In this document: piece after piece, positions 6,292 through 11,808 of the stretch
Position numbering within the stretch: position 1 is the stretch's first letter
Layout of the letters: every line of letters starts with the position of its first letter
From: Candidatus Alloscillospira gallinarum
GTDB lineage: Bacteria > Bacillota > Clostridia > Oscillospirales > Oscillospiraceae
Reading direction: 5' to 3'
Assembly (NCBI GenBank): GCA_904420055.1
Contig: CAJFTV010000091.1
Location: forward strand, 1 to 11,808
DNA length: 11,808 nucleotides
Notes under the pieces: generated by a model
What the model was told of the DNA's origin: nothing
Database searches by the model: none
Seen by the model: only the letters and a program-made list of their open reading frames with translations
Made by a program: the position numbers and the translations under genes

Positions 6292-6828
6292 TTATACGCC
6301 CTCAATCAGGCCATATCCGCCGTTTTTGCGCTTATACACCACGGCAAAATTCTCCTCGTCGTCCTGATTTTTAAACACAAAAAACTCGTGCTCCAAGAGG
6401 TTCATCTGGAGAACCGCCTCCTCCACGGTCATGGGCTTAATAGAGAACTTTTTGGTACGGACAATCTTAAACTCGTCCGGCTCCTCCGGTTCCTGATAGA
6501 ACTCATTTGCAATCGCCTCTTTCTCAAAGACGCCCTCACGCAGGCGCTTTTCAAGGCGGGTCTTGTTCTTTCTAATCTGACGCTCAATGGCGGCCACAGC
6601 GGAATCAATTGAGGCGTGCATATCGCTTGTCGTCTCGGTAACTCTGTAAAACATTCCGTTGTTTCTTATAGTCACCTCGGCGGTATAGCGCCCTCTCTCA
6701 TAGGAAAACGTGACAAAGGCGTCCGACTCATTTTTAAAAAATTTCTCAAGCTTGCCGATTTTCTTCTGGGAATACTCCCTCAGCTCACCGGACGCATCAA
6801 ATTTCTTCTCGGTAAACGTATACTTCAT
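6292..6828 (-). CDS. hpf: Long-form ribosome hibernation promoting factor
   Basis: The 178-residue protein is a long HPF. An N-terminal RaiA/HPF domain (1 to about 95) opens MKYTFTEKKF and contains the alternating strand-helix pattern with VTFSYERGRYTAEVTI and a basic helix RQIRKNKTRLEKRLR. An acidic linker (EPEEPDEF) follows, then the C-terminal dimerisation domain (about 121-178) with RTKKFSIKPMTVEEAVLQM, LEHEFFVF and VVYKRKNGGYGLIE. Such proteins pair 70S ribosomes into inactive 100S dimers in stationary phase. The frame continues to a GTG at 6837, but that codon overlaps the GGAG ribosome binding site (6837-6840). The ATG at 6828, 8 bp after it, is the start. The gene has its own promoter and terminator. 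Confidence 0.97.
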   Translation of the reverse strand: MKYTFTEKKFDASGELREYSQKKIGKLEKFFKNESDAFVTFSYERGRYTAEVTIRNNGMFYRVTETTSDMHASIDSAVAAIERQIRKNKTRLEKRLREGVFEKEAIANEFYQEPEEPDEFKIVRTKKFSIKPMTVEEAVLQMNLLEHEFFVFKNQDDEENFAVVYKRKNGGYGLIEGV

Positions 6829-6850
6829 CTGTGTCACTCCTTTTTACAAA

Positions 6851-6891
6851 ATGTGAGATTTCATATGTAGGTGCGTGGTTTTATCTCACAT
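6851..6891. repeat. Inverted repeat in the hpf leader
   Basis: ATGTGAGAT (6851-6859) and its perfect complement ATCTCACAT (6883-6891) are separated by 23 bp. On the minus strand the repeat begins at the predicted hpf transcription start and ends just before the ribosome binding site. It could be a 5' stem-loop in the mRNA or a widely spaced operator. Confidence 0.5.
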
Positions 6892-6895
6892 CTGT

Positions 6896-6924
6896 ATTAT
6901 AACACATACAATAATATTTGCATA
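6896..6924 (-). promoter_or_regulatory. Extended -10 promoter of hpf
   Basis: On the minus strand a perfect TATAAT (6896-6901) has a TG one base upstream (6903-6904). The -35 at 17 bp (TATGCA, 6919-6924) is poor, as is common with extended -10 promoters. The predicted start, near 6889, leaves a leader of about 60 nt. No hairpin terminator for the fumarase gene was found between 6925 and 6993. Confidence 0.6.
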
Positions 6925-6993
6925 GTCATTTTTATTGATATTGTAAAAAACGCCTAAAAATACTGTTTTCTGCACATCTAAACGTCAAACACA

Positions 6994-7836
6994 TCACAGG
7001 ACACAGCTGGCGTGGCGGTTGGCGTGGCACCCCATATTGACGACGCAGGGCAGACCGGCAATATGAGTGGGAAAAACCTCAATATTCACGGCTAAAGCCG
7101 TATTTATTCCTCCAAATCCCTGCGGCCCTATCCCCAGTGCGTTAATCCGTTCAAGGCACTCCCTTTCCATACCGCTGTAAAACGGGTCACTGTTCCTTGT
7201 GTCAACCGGCCGGGCAAGGGCCGTCTTTGCAAGAAGCGCAGCCTTGTCCACAGTACCCCCCAGGCCAACGCCGATTACAACCGGCGGACACGGCTTTGAA
7301 CCCGCAAGCTCCATCGTCTCCACCACAAAGGATATTATGTCCTCCCTTGTGTTTGACGGGAGAAACATCTTCATGCGGCTCATATTCTCACTGCCAAATC
7401 CCTTTGGCGCAACAGTTATTTTGAGTTCATCACCGGGCACGATTTTCGTGTGAATAACAGCGGGAGTATTATCGTCCGTGTTCTCGCGGCGCAGCGGATC
7501 CCGCACCACGGATTTCCTCAAGTACCCGTTTATGTACCCGTTTCTCACGCCCTCGTTCACCGCATCTTCAAATCCGCCGCCTGTTATATGTACGTCCTGT
7601 CCCACCTGGGCAAAGATAACCGCCATTCCCGTGTCCTGACATATCGGAAGATTCTTCTCCGCCGCAAATTTATAGTTGTCAATTATATCGTTAAGTGCCG
7701 CAGCCCCCTCAGGTGAAACTTCGCAGTCGGCAGCACACTCTATCTGCATTGCCATATCCGCCGGGAGCCACACTGCCGCCTTGACACAGAGTTTTTCCAC
7801 AGCAGAGGCAATTTGGGCGCACGTAATCTCTTTCAT
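6994..7836 (-). CDS. Class I fumarate hydratase (or L-tartrate dehydratase) alpha subunit
   Basis: The 280-residue product corresponds to the alpha subunit of two-subunit [4Fe-4S] hydro-lyases (FumA N-terminal half / TtdA). Cluster cysteines are visible at Cys66 (LPICQDTGM), Cys183 (KPCPPVVIGVGLGG) and Cys270 (VNMGCHANRH). The family motifs PKGFGSENMS (144-153) and GPQGFGG (237-243) are also present. With its beta subunit it hydrates fumarate to malate. Fumarate and tartrate enzymes cannot be told apart here. The beta subunit usually lies directly downstream, but hpf follows instead, so the partner must be elsewhere. The frame reaches a GTG at 7854, but AAGGAGG (7845-7851) lies inside that extension, 8 bp before the ATG at 7836, so the shorter start is chosen. 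Confidence 0.93.
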   Translation of the reverse strand: MKEITCAQIASAVEKLCVKAAVWLPADMAMQIECAADCEVSPEGAAALNDIIDNYKFAAEKNLPICQDTGMAVIFAQVGQDVHITGGGFEDAVNEGVRNGYINGYLRKSVVRDPLRRENTDDNTPAVIHTKIVPGDELKITVAPKGFGSENMSRMKMFLPSNTREDIISFVVETMELAGSKPCPPVVIGVGLGGTVDKAALLAKTALARPVDTRNSDPFYSGMERECLERINALGIGPQGFGGINTALAVNIEVFPTHIAGLPCVVNMGCHANRHASCVL

Positions 7837-7863
7837 ATACCTTTCCTCCTTCACATTGGCTAA

Positions 7864-7892
7864 ATTTTAACATTTTTTATCTATTTCTACAA
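7864..7892 (-). promoter_or_regulatory. Possible promoter of the fumarase subunit gene
   Basis: On the minus strand TTGTAG (7887-7892), a 17-bp spacer and TAAAAT (7864-7869) with an extended TG stand 28 bp before the ATG. The -35 matches only at TTG. The predicted transcript starts near 7857, just upstream of the ribosome binding site. Confidence 0.45.
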
Positions 7893-7911
7893 TGCTTTTT
7901 CCAATACTGTG

Positions 7912-7920
7912 TGTTATACT
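7912..7920 (+). promoter_or_regulatory. Possible extended -10 element of nfo
   Basis: TGT followed by TATACT (7915-7920) lies about 20 bp before the TTG start of nfo; no good -35 is seen. If used, transcription would begin around 7927, at the ribosome binding site, giving a very short leader. Confidence 0.35.
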
Positions 7921-7940
7921 TCTAGAAGAGGTGATATAAT

Positions 7941-8774
7941 TTGCTGAGAATCGGTTGCCATCTCTCCTCGTCCGGGGGATTTACCGCAATGGGGAAAACG
8001 GCGTTGTCAATCGGCGCAAACACTTTTCAGTTTTTTACCCGCAACCCGCGCGGCGGTGCGGCCAAAGCCATATCCCAAAAAGACGTGGACGAATTTTTAA
8101 ATCTCTGCCGGGACTGTGATATAACAAATATTCTGGCGCACGCACCTTATACTTTGAACGCCTGTGCCGCAAAGGAGAGCGTCAGGGAATTTGCATTCAA
8201 CACCATGGCTGACGATTTAAAACGCATGGAGTACGTCCCCGGAAACATGTACAATTTCCACCCTGGCAGCCATGTCGGACAGGGCATTGAGACAGGCATC
8301 AAAATGATTGCCGAGGTCCTGAACACCGTCATGTGGGAAGATATGAACACCACTGTCCTCCTTGAGACCATGGCGGGAAAGGGCAGTGAGGTTGGCAGCC
8401 GCTTTGAGGAGATACGCGACATTATCGCCGCCGCCAAATATCAGGACAAGCTTGGTGTCTGTCTGGACACCTGCCATGTTTACGACGCGGGATATGATAT
8501 TGTCAATGACCTTGACGGTGTCCTTGACAGCTTTGACAGGGTAATCGGTCTTGACCGTCTGTACGCAGTTCACTTAAACGACAGCAAAAATCCATATTCA
8601 AGCCACAAAGACAGGCACGAGGTTCTGGGCGGCGGCTTCATTGGCAAAGACGCCGTCGAGCGTATAGTCAACCATCCAAAGCTCCGCACTCTGCCATTTC
8701 TCCTGGAGACCCCCAATGAGCTTGAGGGCTACGCGCGGGAAATTGAGCTTATTAAAACTCTGTACAGAGAATAA
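7941..8774 (+). CDS. nfo: Endonuclease IV (AP endonuclease)
   Basis: The 277-residue protein is a complete endonuclease IV, a TIM-barrel enzyme with three zinc ions that cuts DNA 5' of abasic sites during base excision repair. The expected metal ligands are all present: His67 (LAHAPY), His107 (FHPGSHVG), Glu142 (LLETMAGKG), Asp176 and His179 (GVCLDTCHVY), His211 (VHLNDSK), Asp224 and His226 (SHKDRHE), and Glu256 (FLLETPNE). The start is TTG, with AGAGGTG (7927-7933) 7 bp before it, and the N-terminus LRIGCHLSSSGG matches the family. It is divergent from the fumarase gene. No terminator separates it from rbr, so read-through into rbr is possible. Confidence 0.97.
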   Translation: MLRIGCHLSSSGGFTAMGKTALSIGANTFQFFTRNPRGGAAKAISQKDVDEFLNLCRDCDITNILAHAPYTLNACAAKESVREFAFNTMADDLKRMEYVPGNMYNFHPGSHVGQGIETGIKMIAEVLNTVMWEDMNTTVLLETMAGKGSEVGSRFEEIRDIIAAAKYQDKLGVCLDTCHVYDAGYDIVNDLDGVLDSFDRVIGLDRLYAVHLNDSKNPYSSHKDRHEVLGGGFIGKDAVERIVNHPKLRTLPFLLETPNELEGYAREIELIKTLYRE

Positions 8775-8820
8775 CTTTTTAGCAAACACACAGGCATTAA
8801 AATATTTTTCCTTTGCCAAT

Positions 8821-8852
8821 CAATTTGGTATCACCTGCTCAAATTGCGGTGA
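8821..8852. repeat. Interleaved inverted repeats upstream of rubrerythrin
   Basis: CAATTTG (8821-8827) is complementary to CAAATTG (8840-8846), and TCACC (8831-8835) to GGTGA (8848-8852), so the two dyads interleave. They lie upstream of an AT-rich block with a TATTAT -10-like hexamer (8859-8864) and the AAGGAGG site of rbr, which suits an operator. No known oxidative-stress operator such as a PerR box was recognised. Confidence 0.35.
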
Positions 8853-8887
8853 CAATAATATTATATATTTTTAAGGAGGTCATAACC

Positions 8888-9430
8888 ATGCCAGAACTTA
8901 AAGGTACAAAGACAGAGGCCAATCTCAGAGAGGCATTTTCCGGCGAATCTCAGGCAAGAAACAAATATACTTACTATGCGTCCCAGGCAAAAAAAGACGG
9001 GTACAATCAGATAGCCGCAATCTTTGAGGAGACTGCGGCAAACGAAAAAGAGCATGCAAAAATGTGGTTCAAGCTGCTCCACGGCGGCTCAGTCCCCTCC
9101 ACAATCCCCAATCTGTACGACGCAGCTGAGGGTGAAAACTTTGAGTGGACAGACATGTATGACAGAATGGCCAAAGAGGCCAGAGAAGAGGGCTTTGATG
9201 ATATCGCCGTACTTTTTGAGGGCGTAGGTGCCGTTGAAAAAGAGCACGAGGCAAGATACAGAAAGCTCATTGAAAATCTCGAGGGCGGTCTCGTATTCTC
9301 ACGCGACGGCGACACAATTTGGCAGTGCATGAACTGCGGTCACATTGTAATCGGTAAAAAGGCGCCCGAGGTATGCCCCGTATGCAGCCACCCTCAGGCA
9401 TATTTCCAGATTAAGCCCGAAAACTATTAA
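8888..9430 (+). CDS. rbr: Rubrerythrin
   Basis: The 180-residue protein has an N-terminal four-helix diiron domain and a C-terminal rubredoxin-like domain. Diiron ligands are expected in FSGESQARNKY (Glu20), ANEKEH (Glu53, His56) and AVEKEH (Glu117, His120), plus Glu in the helix around 94-101. The rubredoxin iron is bound by Cys147, Cys150, Cys163 and Cys166 (CMNCG and CPVC). Rubrerythrins reduce hydrogen peroxide to water in the cytoplasm of anaerobes. The frame extends upstream to 8813, but the AAGGAGG (8873-8879) 8 bp before the ATG at 8888 and the family-typical start of MPELKGTKTEANL fix the N-terminus. Two hairpins follow the gene. Confidence 0.98.
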   Translation: MPELKGTKTEANLREAFSGESQARNKYTYYASQAKKDGYNQIAAIFEETAANEKEHAKMWFKLLHGGSVPSTIPNLYDAAEGENFEWTDMYDRMAKEAREEGFDDIAVLFEGVGAVEKEHEARYRKLIENLEGGLVFSRDGDTIWQCMNCGHIVIGKKAPEVCPVCSHPQAYFQIKPENY

Positions 9431-9451
9431 AAGATGCCACTGCGGCATAAC

Positions 9452-9483
9452 AAATACCGGGTACGCAAATGTACCCGGTATTT
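9452..9483 (+). terminator. Hairpin terminator after rbr
   Basis: Perfect 13-bp arms AAATACCGGGTAC (9452-9464) and complement (9471-9483) enclose a six-base loop. The T-rich tail (TTTCTGTTAT) is weaker than normal, which may be why a second hairpin follows directly. Confidence 0.75.
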
Positions 9484-9490
9484 CTGTTAT

Positions 9491-9526
9491 AAAATCCGGA
9501 GGAGAGTTTTTACTCCTCCGGATTTT
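9491..9526. terminator. Bidirectional terminator between rbr and the 2-hydroxyacid dehydrogenase
   Basis: The 14-bp arms AAAATCCGGAGGAG (9491-9504) and complement (9513-9526) enclose an 8-base loop, with T tracts on both strands. It ends rbr transcripts that pass the first hairpin. It also stops the minus-strand operon, whose last stop codon (9526-9528) touches the stem. Confidence 0.88.
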
Positions 9527-10503
9527 TACACATCTTTTTTTGCATAACCCGTTTCACGGTCAACAATATTCTTCAGCGGCTCTCCTTTTTCCCACCTGTC
9601 CAGGTTACAGAGAAAAATCTCCATGACATCGTCAAGGTTCTTCGGTGATGTCCAGCCCCCTGAGGTATGAGGCGTGATTATCAGGTTTTCGGCCCTCCAC
9701 AGCGGGTCATCTGCCGGAAGCGGCTCCGGGTATGCAACATCAATTCCTGCTCCCCAGATCTTTCCGCTGTTCAGCGCGTCAATCAGGTCCTCCTTTATAA
9801 CAGCGCCGCCTCTCCCCACATTTATTAAAATACAGGTCTTTTTCATAAGCGCAAAGCGGCGTTTGTCAATTACCCCCTGAGTGTGAGGCGTATTTGGAAG
9901 AGCCATAATTACACTGTCGGCCCGCGGCAAAAGCTCATCAATACGCTCCATGGTATACAGCTCATCACAGTAATCTGGTTTTCGCATGTCGCTGCGCCGT
10001 ATTCCTATTATATATGCCCCCAGCATTTTGGCTTTCTCTGCAAACCTGCCGCCGATATCCCCCATGCCGAGGACAAGACACACACTGCCGGAAATAGACA
10101 GCACGTTCCCCATTTTCTTCCATTTTCCGTCCTTCATATTGTCATGGTATATATGAAGCTTTTTTTGCAGCATTAAAAGCATGGCCAGAATATGCTCGCT
10201 GATTGTCTCTCCATATCCCCCGGTGGCGTTTGTGAGCAGGACATTTTCAGGCACCGCCGGCACATACTCGTCCGCCCCGGCGCTTCCAAGCTGTATCCAC
10301 TGGAGATTTTCAGCCAGTCTTATTTGCTCCGGCACCACATTTCCAAAAATCACCTGTGCCCGTTTCACATCTTCCGCCGGCGTACGCATATATCCGCCGT
10401 ATAAAATTTCCGTGTCCGGCAGTCTCTTATAAAGCAGCTCTCTGTGGCGCTCCTCAAGCGGCATCGCACAGAGAAGGGTGTCAATCTTGCCTGTTGTCGC
10501 CAT
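9526..10503 (-). CDS. D-isomer-specific 2-hydroxyacid dehydrogenase
   Basis: The 325-residue protein has the two-domain plan of the family. The nucleotide-binding motif is G146-x-G148-x-x-G151 in VLGMGDIGGRFAEKAKMLG. The catalytic residues are visible as Arg231 (NVGRGG), Glu260 (DVAYPEPLP) and His279 (TPHTSGGW). These enzymes interconvert 2-oxoacids and D-2-hydroxyacids. After the second strand of the Rossmann fold the sequence reads GIRRSD, with arginines where NAD-specific enzymes usually have Asp, so NADP(H) may be preferred. The substrate cannot be told; glyoxylate, hydroxypyruvate and other short 2-oxoacids are all possible. The start overlaps the end of the GldA-like gene by 23 bp, with a GAGGGG site inside that gene, indicating translational coupling. 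Confidence 0.93.
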   Translation of the reverse strand: MATTGKIDTLLCAMPLEERHRELLYKRLPDTEILYGGYMRTPAEDVKRAQVIFGNVVPEQIRLAENLQWIQLGSAGADEYVPAVPENVLLTNATGGYGETISEHILAMLLMLQKKLHIYHDNMKDGKWKKMGNVLSISGSVCLVLGMGDIGGRFAEKAKMLGAYIIGIRRSDMRKPDYCDELYTMERIDELLPRADSVIMALPNTPHTQGVIDKRRFALMKKTCILINVGRGGAVIKEDLIDALNSGKIWGAGIDVAYPEPLPADDPLWRAENLIITPHTSGGWTSPKNLDDVMEIFLCNLDRWEKGEPLKNIVDRETGYAKKDV

Positions 10504-11605
10504 TAATTAATCCCCTCTCCTCAAGACGCTCTCTGCCCATCACGTCTGCTTTCAGCATGGCCCGTATTACATCTGCGGGAGTAACCTCAAAAGGCATATT
10601 TTTCATAACCGACTCTGCGCAGGCGGTATTGGCAACCCGCATTAAAAGGCTGTCCTCCGGCTCTATACTCAATTGTTCAAATGTAACCGGAAGTCCAACG
10701 TCAATCATAAAATCCAGCACAGCGTCACTGTCACCGCTGTATGAGCTCTCAAGCATGAGCATTGAAAGCGTCCCAAACCCCACAAGCTCACCGTGGTACA
10801 GGTGCCGCGCCTCAGGGCATGGGGAAAATCCGTCGTTTATCGCATGGGCGGCGGCAACTCCGCCGCTCTCAAATCCAAAACCGCTGAGATATATACATGC
10901 ATATACAACCTTCTCAAAGTCATCTGTTACGAAACCGCTCTCTACGGCGTGAATCGCCTGCCTTCCGTAACGAATTAAGGTATCATAGCAGGAGTGCGCC
11001 ATGCTCAGAGCAAGTTCTGAGGTCTTGCCCCCGGCGAGGGTGGAAATTCCAGACGCCTTACACGCACTTGCTTCAAACCATGTGGCCAGCGCGTCACCCA
11101 TACCGGCCACGAGCAAACGACGTGGCGCATCTAAAATCACATCCGTATCTACTAAAACCACATCAGGGTTGCGCCTTGTCTTTCTCAGCTCTGTGACCGC
11201 ACCGTCATCGTCATGAATGACAGCCAGCGCACTGCACGGTGAATCGTTAGACGCGGCCGTCGGCACAACTATCAGCGGCGTATTGCTCAAATCTGCCGCC
11301 GCACGCGCTGTATCAATTGTGTTTCCACCACCAAGTCCCACTATAACGCCGCAATTATTGGCGTCAAAATCCACAATAACAGACTTAATAGCGGCTTCAG
11401 TGGTCTTGCCACGAAAAAAAGATACGTGCCCCTCACAGCCAACATCGGCCAGAGAGGAAAAAATAGTATCTTTGTACCTCTCCCATGCACTTGGAGAAGC
11501 CACAATAAGCGCAGAGTCCCCAAACATCTCAACGTATGAGCCTATATTTTCCAACGCTCCACTCTGCTGGCAATATATACCTGGCGACCTGAAAATAATA
11601 TCCAT
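10481..11605 (-). CDS. Glycerol dehydrogenase-like (GldA family) iron/zinc alcohol dehydrogenase
   Basis: The 374-residue protein follows the GldA plan: an NAD-binding N-terminal half with GLGGGNTIDTARAAA (90-104) and VVPTAASNDSPCSAL (113-127), then a helical metal-binding half. The metal ligands expected in the family are Asp171 (GMGDALATWFEA), His254 (AAHAINDGF) and His271 (LYHGELVGFG). GldA oxidises glycerol to dihydroxyacetone and can also act on 1,2-diols and methylglyoxal-derived compounds; relatives use other substrates, so the specific activity is open. The frame begins at a TTG (11620), but GGAGG (11612-11616) is 6 bp before the ATG at 11605, which is taken as the start. It is first in an operon with the overlapping 2-hydroxyacid dehydrogenase. 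Confidence 0.88.
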   Translation of the reverse strand: MDIIFRSPGIYCQQSGALENIGSYVEMFGDSALIVASPSAWERYKDTIFSSLADVGCEGHVSFFRGKTTEAAIKSVIVDFDANNCGVIVGLGGGNTIDTARAAADLSNTPLIVVPTAASNDSPCSALAVIHDDDGAVTELRKTRRNPDVVLVDTDVILDAPRRLLVAGMGDALATWFEASACKASGISTLAGGKTSELALSMAHSCYDTLIRYGRQAIHAVESGFVTDDFEKVVYACIYLSGFGFESGGVAAAHAINDGFSPCPEARHLYHGELVGFGTLSMLMLESSYSGDSDAVLDFMIDVGLPVTFEQLSIEPEDSLLMRVANTACAESVMKNMPFEVTPADVIRAMLKADVMGRERLEERGLINGDNRQD

Positions 11606-11645
11606 TGATAACCTCCGCAAAAGAGTTAACTAAAAATACCATTAA

Positions 11646-11674
11646 AATATAGAGCAAGTATATCACTATAACAA
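11646..11674 (-). promoter_or_regulatory. Promoter of the GldA-like operon
   Basis: On the minus strand TTGTTA (11669-11674), a 17-bp spacer and TATATT (11646-11651) precede the gene, with the transcript expected from about 11639. A small AGTTAACT palindrome lies in the leader (11624-11631). The promoter sits just after the rRNA terminator, so the operon is likely independent of rRNA transcription. Confidence 0.6.
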
Positions 11675-11689
11675 TAAGATGTAAACAAA

Positions 11690-11716
11690 GAAAGCACGAC
11701 AAAAAGTCGTGCTTTC
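11690..11716 (-). terminator. Terminator of the rRNA operon
   Basis: Minus-strand reading gives GAAAGCACGAC, a TTTTT loop and the complement (arms 11706-11716 and 11690-11700), then a T-rich stretch (TTTGTTT). It lies six bases beyond the 5S rRNA 3' end. Confidence 0.88.
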
Positions 11717-11722
11717 CTTTGT

Positions 11723-11808
11723 GTTGGCATTTACCTATTTTCCCGGGCCGTCGCCAGCCAAGTATCTTCGGCACAAGTGAGCTTAACTGCCGTGTTCGGA
11801 ATGGGAAC
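11723..11808 (-). rRNA. rrf: 5S ribosomal RNA, 3' part (cut by window edge)
   Basis: The minus strand reads GTTCCCATTCCGAACACGGC followed by AGTTAAGCTC at the window edge, the universally conserved loop B/C region of bacterial 5S rRNA. It continues through GCCGAAGATACTTGG to an end near TGCCAAC. About 86 of the usual 115-120 nt are present; the 5' end lies outside the window. The 3' boundary is estimated from the TGCCAAC that should pair with the missing 5' end. Transcription runs leftward toward the GldA-like operon, with a terminator between. Confidence 0.95.

Noticed and set aside
8852..8868. PerR-box-like AT-rich sequence before rbr
   Set aside because: Only one half resembles the TTATAAT half-site; the other half does not, and the stretch is more simply an AT-rich -10 region.
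8813..8887. N-terminal extension of rubrerythrin by 25 residues
   Set aside because: The extension covers the likely promoter and the AAGGAGG site; rubrerythrins normally begin near the ATG at 8888.
10356..10952. A 198-codon open frame on the plus strand opposite the GldA-like gene and the 2-hydroxyacid dehydrogenase
   Set aside because: It crosses the overlap of two well-supported minus-strand genes, has no ribosome binding site or recognisable family, and is Ser/Pro-rich like other antisense shadows here.
1..11808. CRISPR arrays, IS elements, phage genes, tRNA genes
   Set aside because: No regularly spaced repeats, transposase or integrase sequences, or tRNA-like cloverleaf were seen; the inverted repeats present are terminators or operators.

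Overview
The window looks like chromosomal DNA of an anaerobic Gram-positive bacterium of the class Clostridia (Bacillota). The evidence is the gdpP-rplI-dnaB order, strong AGGAGG-type ribosome binding sites, frequent TTG and GTG starts, sigma-A-like promoters (TTGACA/TATAAT), rubrerythrin, a [4Fe-4S] fumarase subunit and a small protein carrying an anaerobic ribonucleotide reductase-like glycyl-radical motif. A species cannot be named from the sequence. Most genes are ordinary housekeeping genes, and there is no sign of a phage, IS element, CRISPR array or integrated island.

Layout. Positions 1-2573 (minus strand) hold an operon reading gdpP (c-di-AMP phosphodiesterase), rplI (ribosomal protein L9) and the start of dnaB. 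Divergent from it, 2778-3752 (plus) encodes a shortened, catalytically degenerate relative of phosphohexomutases, the GlmM/PMM superfamily. Next come a lipoprotein with the lobes of an ABC-type solute-binding fold in swapped order (3834-4583) and an 89-residue protein resembling the NrdD glycyl-radical tail (4794-5063), which ends at a strong hairpin. On the minus strand, 5193-6092 is a two-gene marR / RNHCP zinc-ribbon operon behind a consensus promoter threaded through a 14-bp inverted repeat. It is separated by a long perfect hairpin from hpf (ribosome hibernation factor, 6292-6828) and then a class I fumarase alpha subunit (6994-7836). On the plus strand follow nfo (endonuclease IV) and rbr (rubrerythrin), ending at two hairpins. 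The right end is a minus-strand operon of a GldA-like dehydrogenase and a D-2-hydroxyacid dehydrogenase that overlap by 23 bp, lying just downstream of an rRNA operon whose 5S 3' part and terminator are visible.

How it fits together. Several genes concern stress and anaerobic upkeep: c-di-AMP turnover, ribosome hibernation, AP-site repair, peroxide detoxification and possibly glycyl-radical repair. The most interesting point is the degenerate GlmM-like protein beside the c-di-AMP phosphodiesterase. In other Firmicutes, GlmM binds and inhibits the c-di-AMP cyclase CdaA, so a dead homologue in this position could be a regulator of c-di-AMP. That link is inference.

Start codons were revised where Shine-Dalgarno spacing settled the question: marR, hpf, the fumarase subunit, rbr and the GldA-like gene all start inside the longest open frame.
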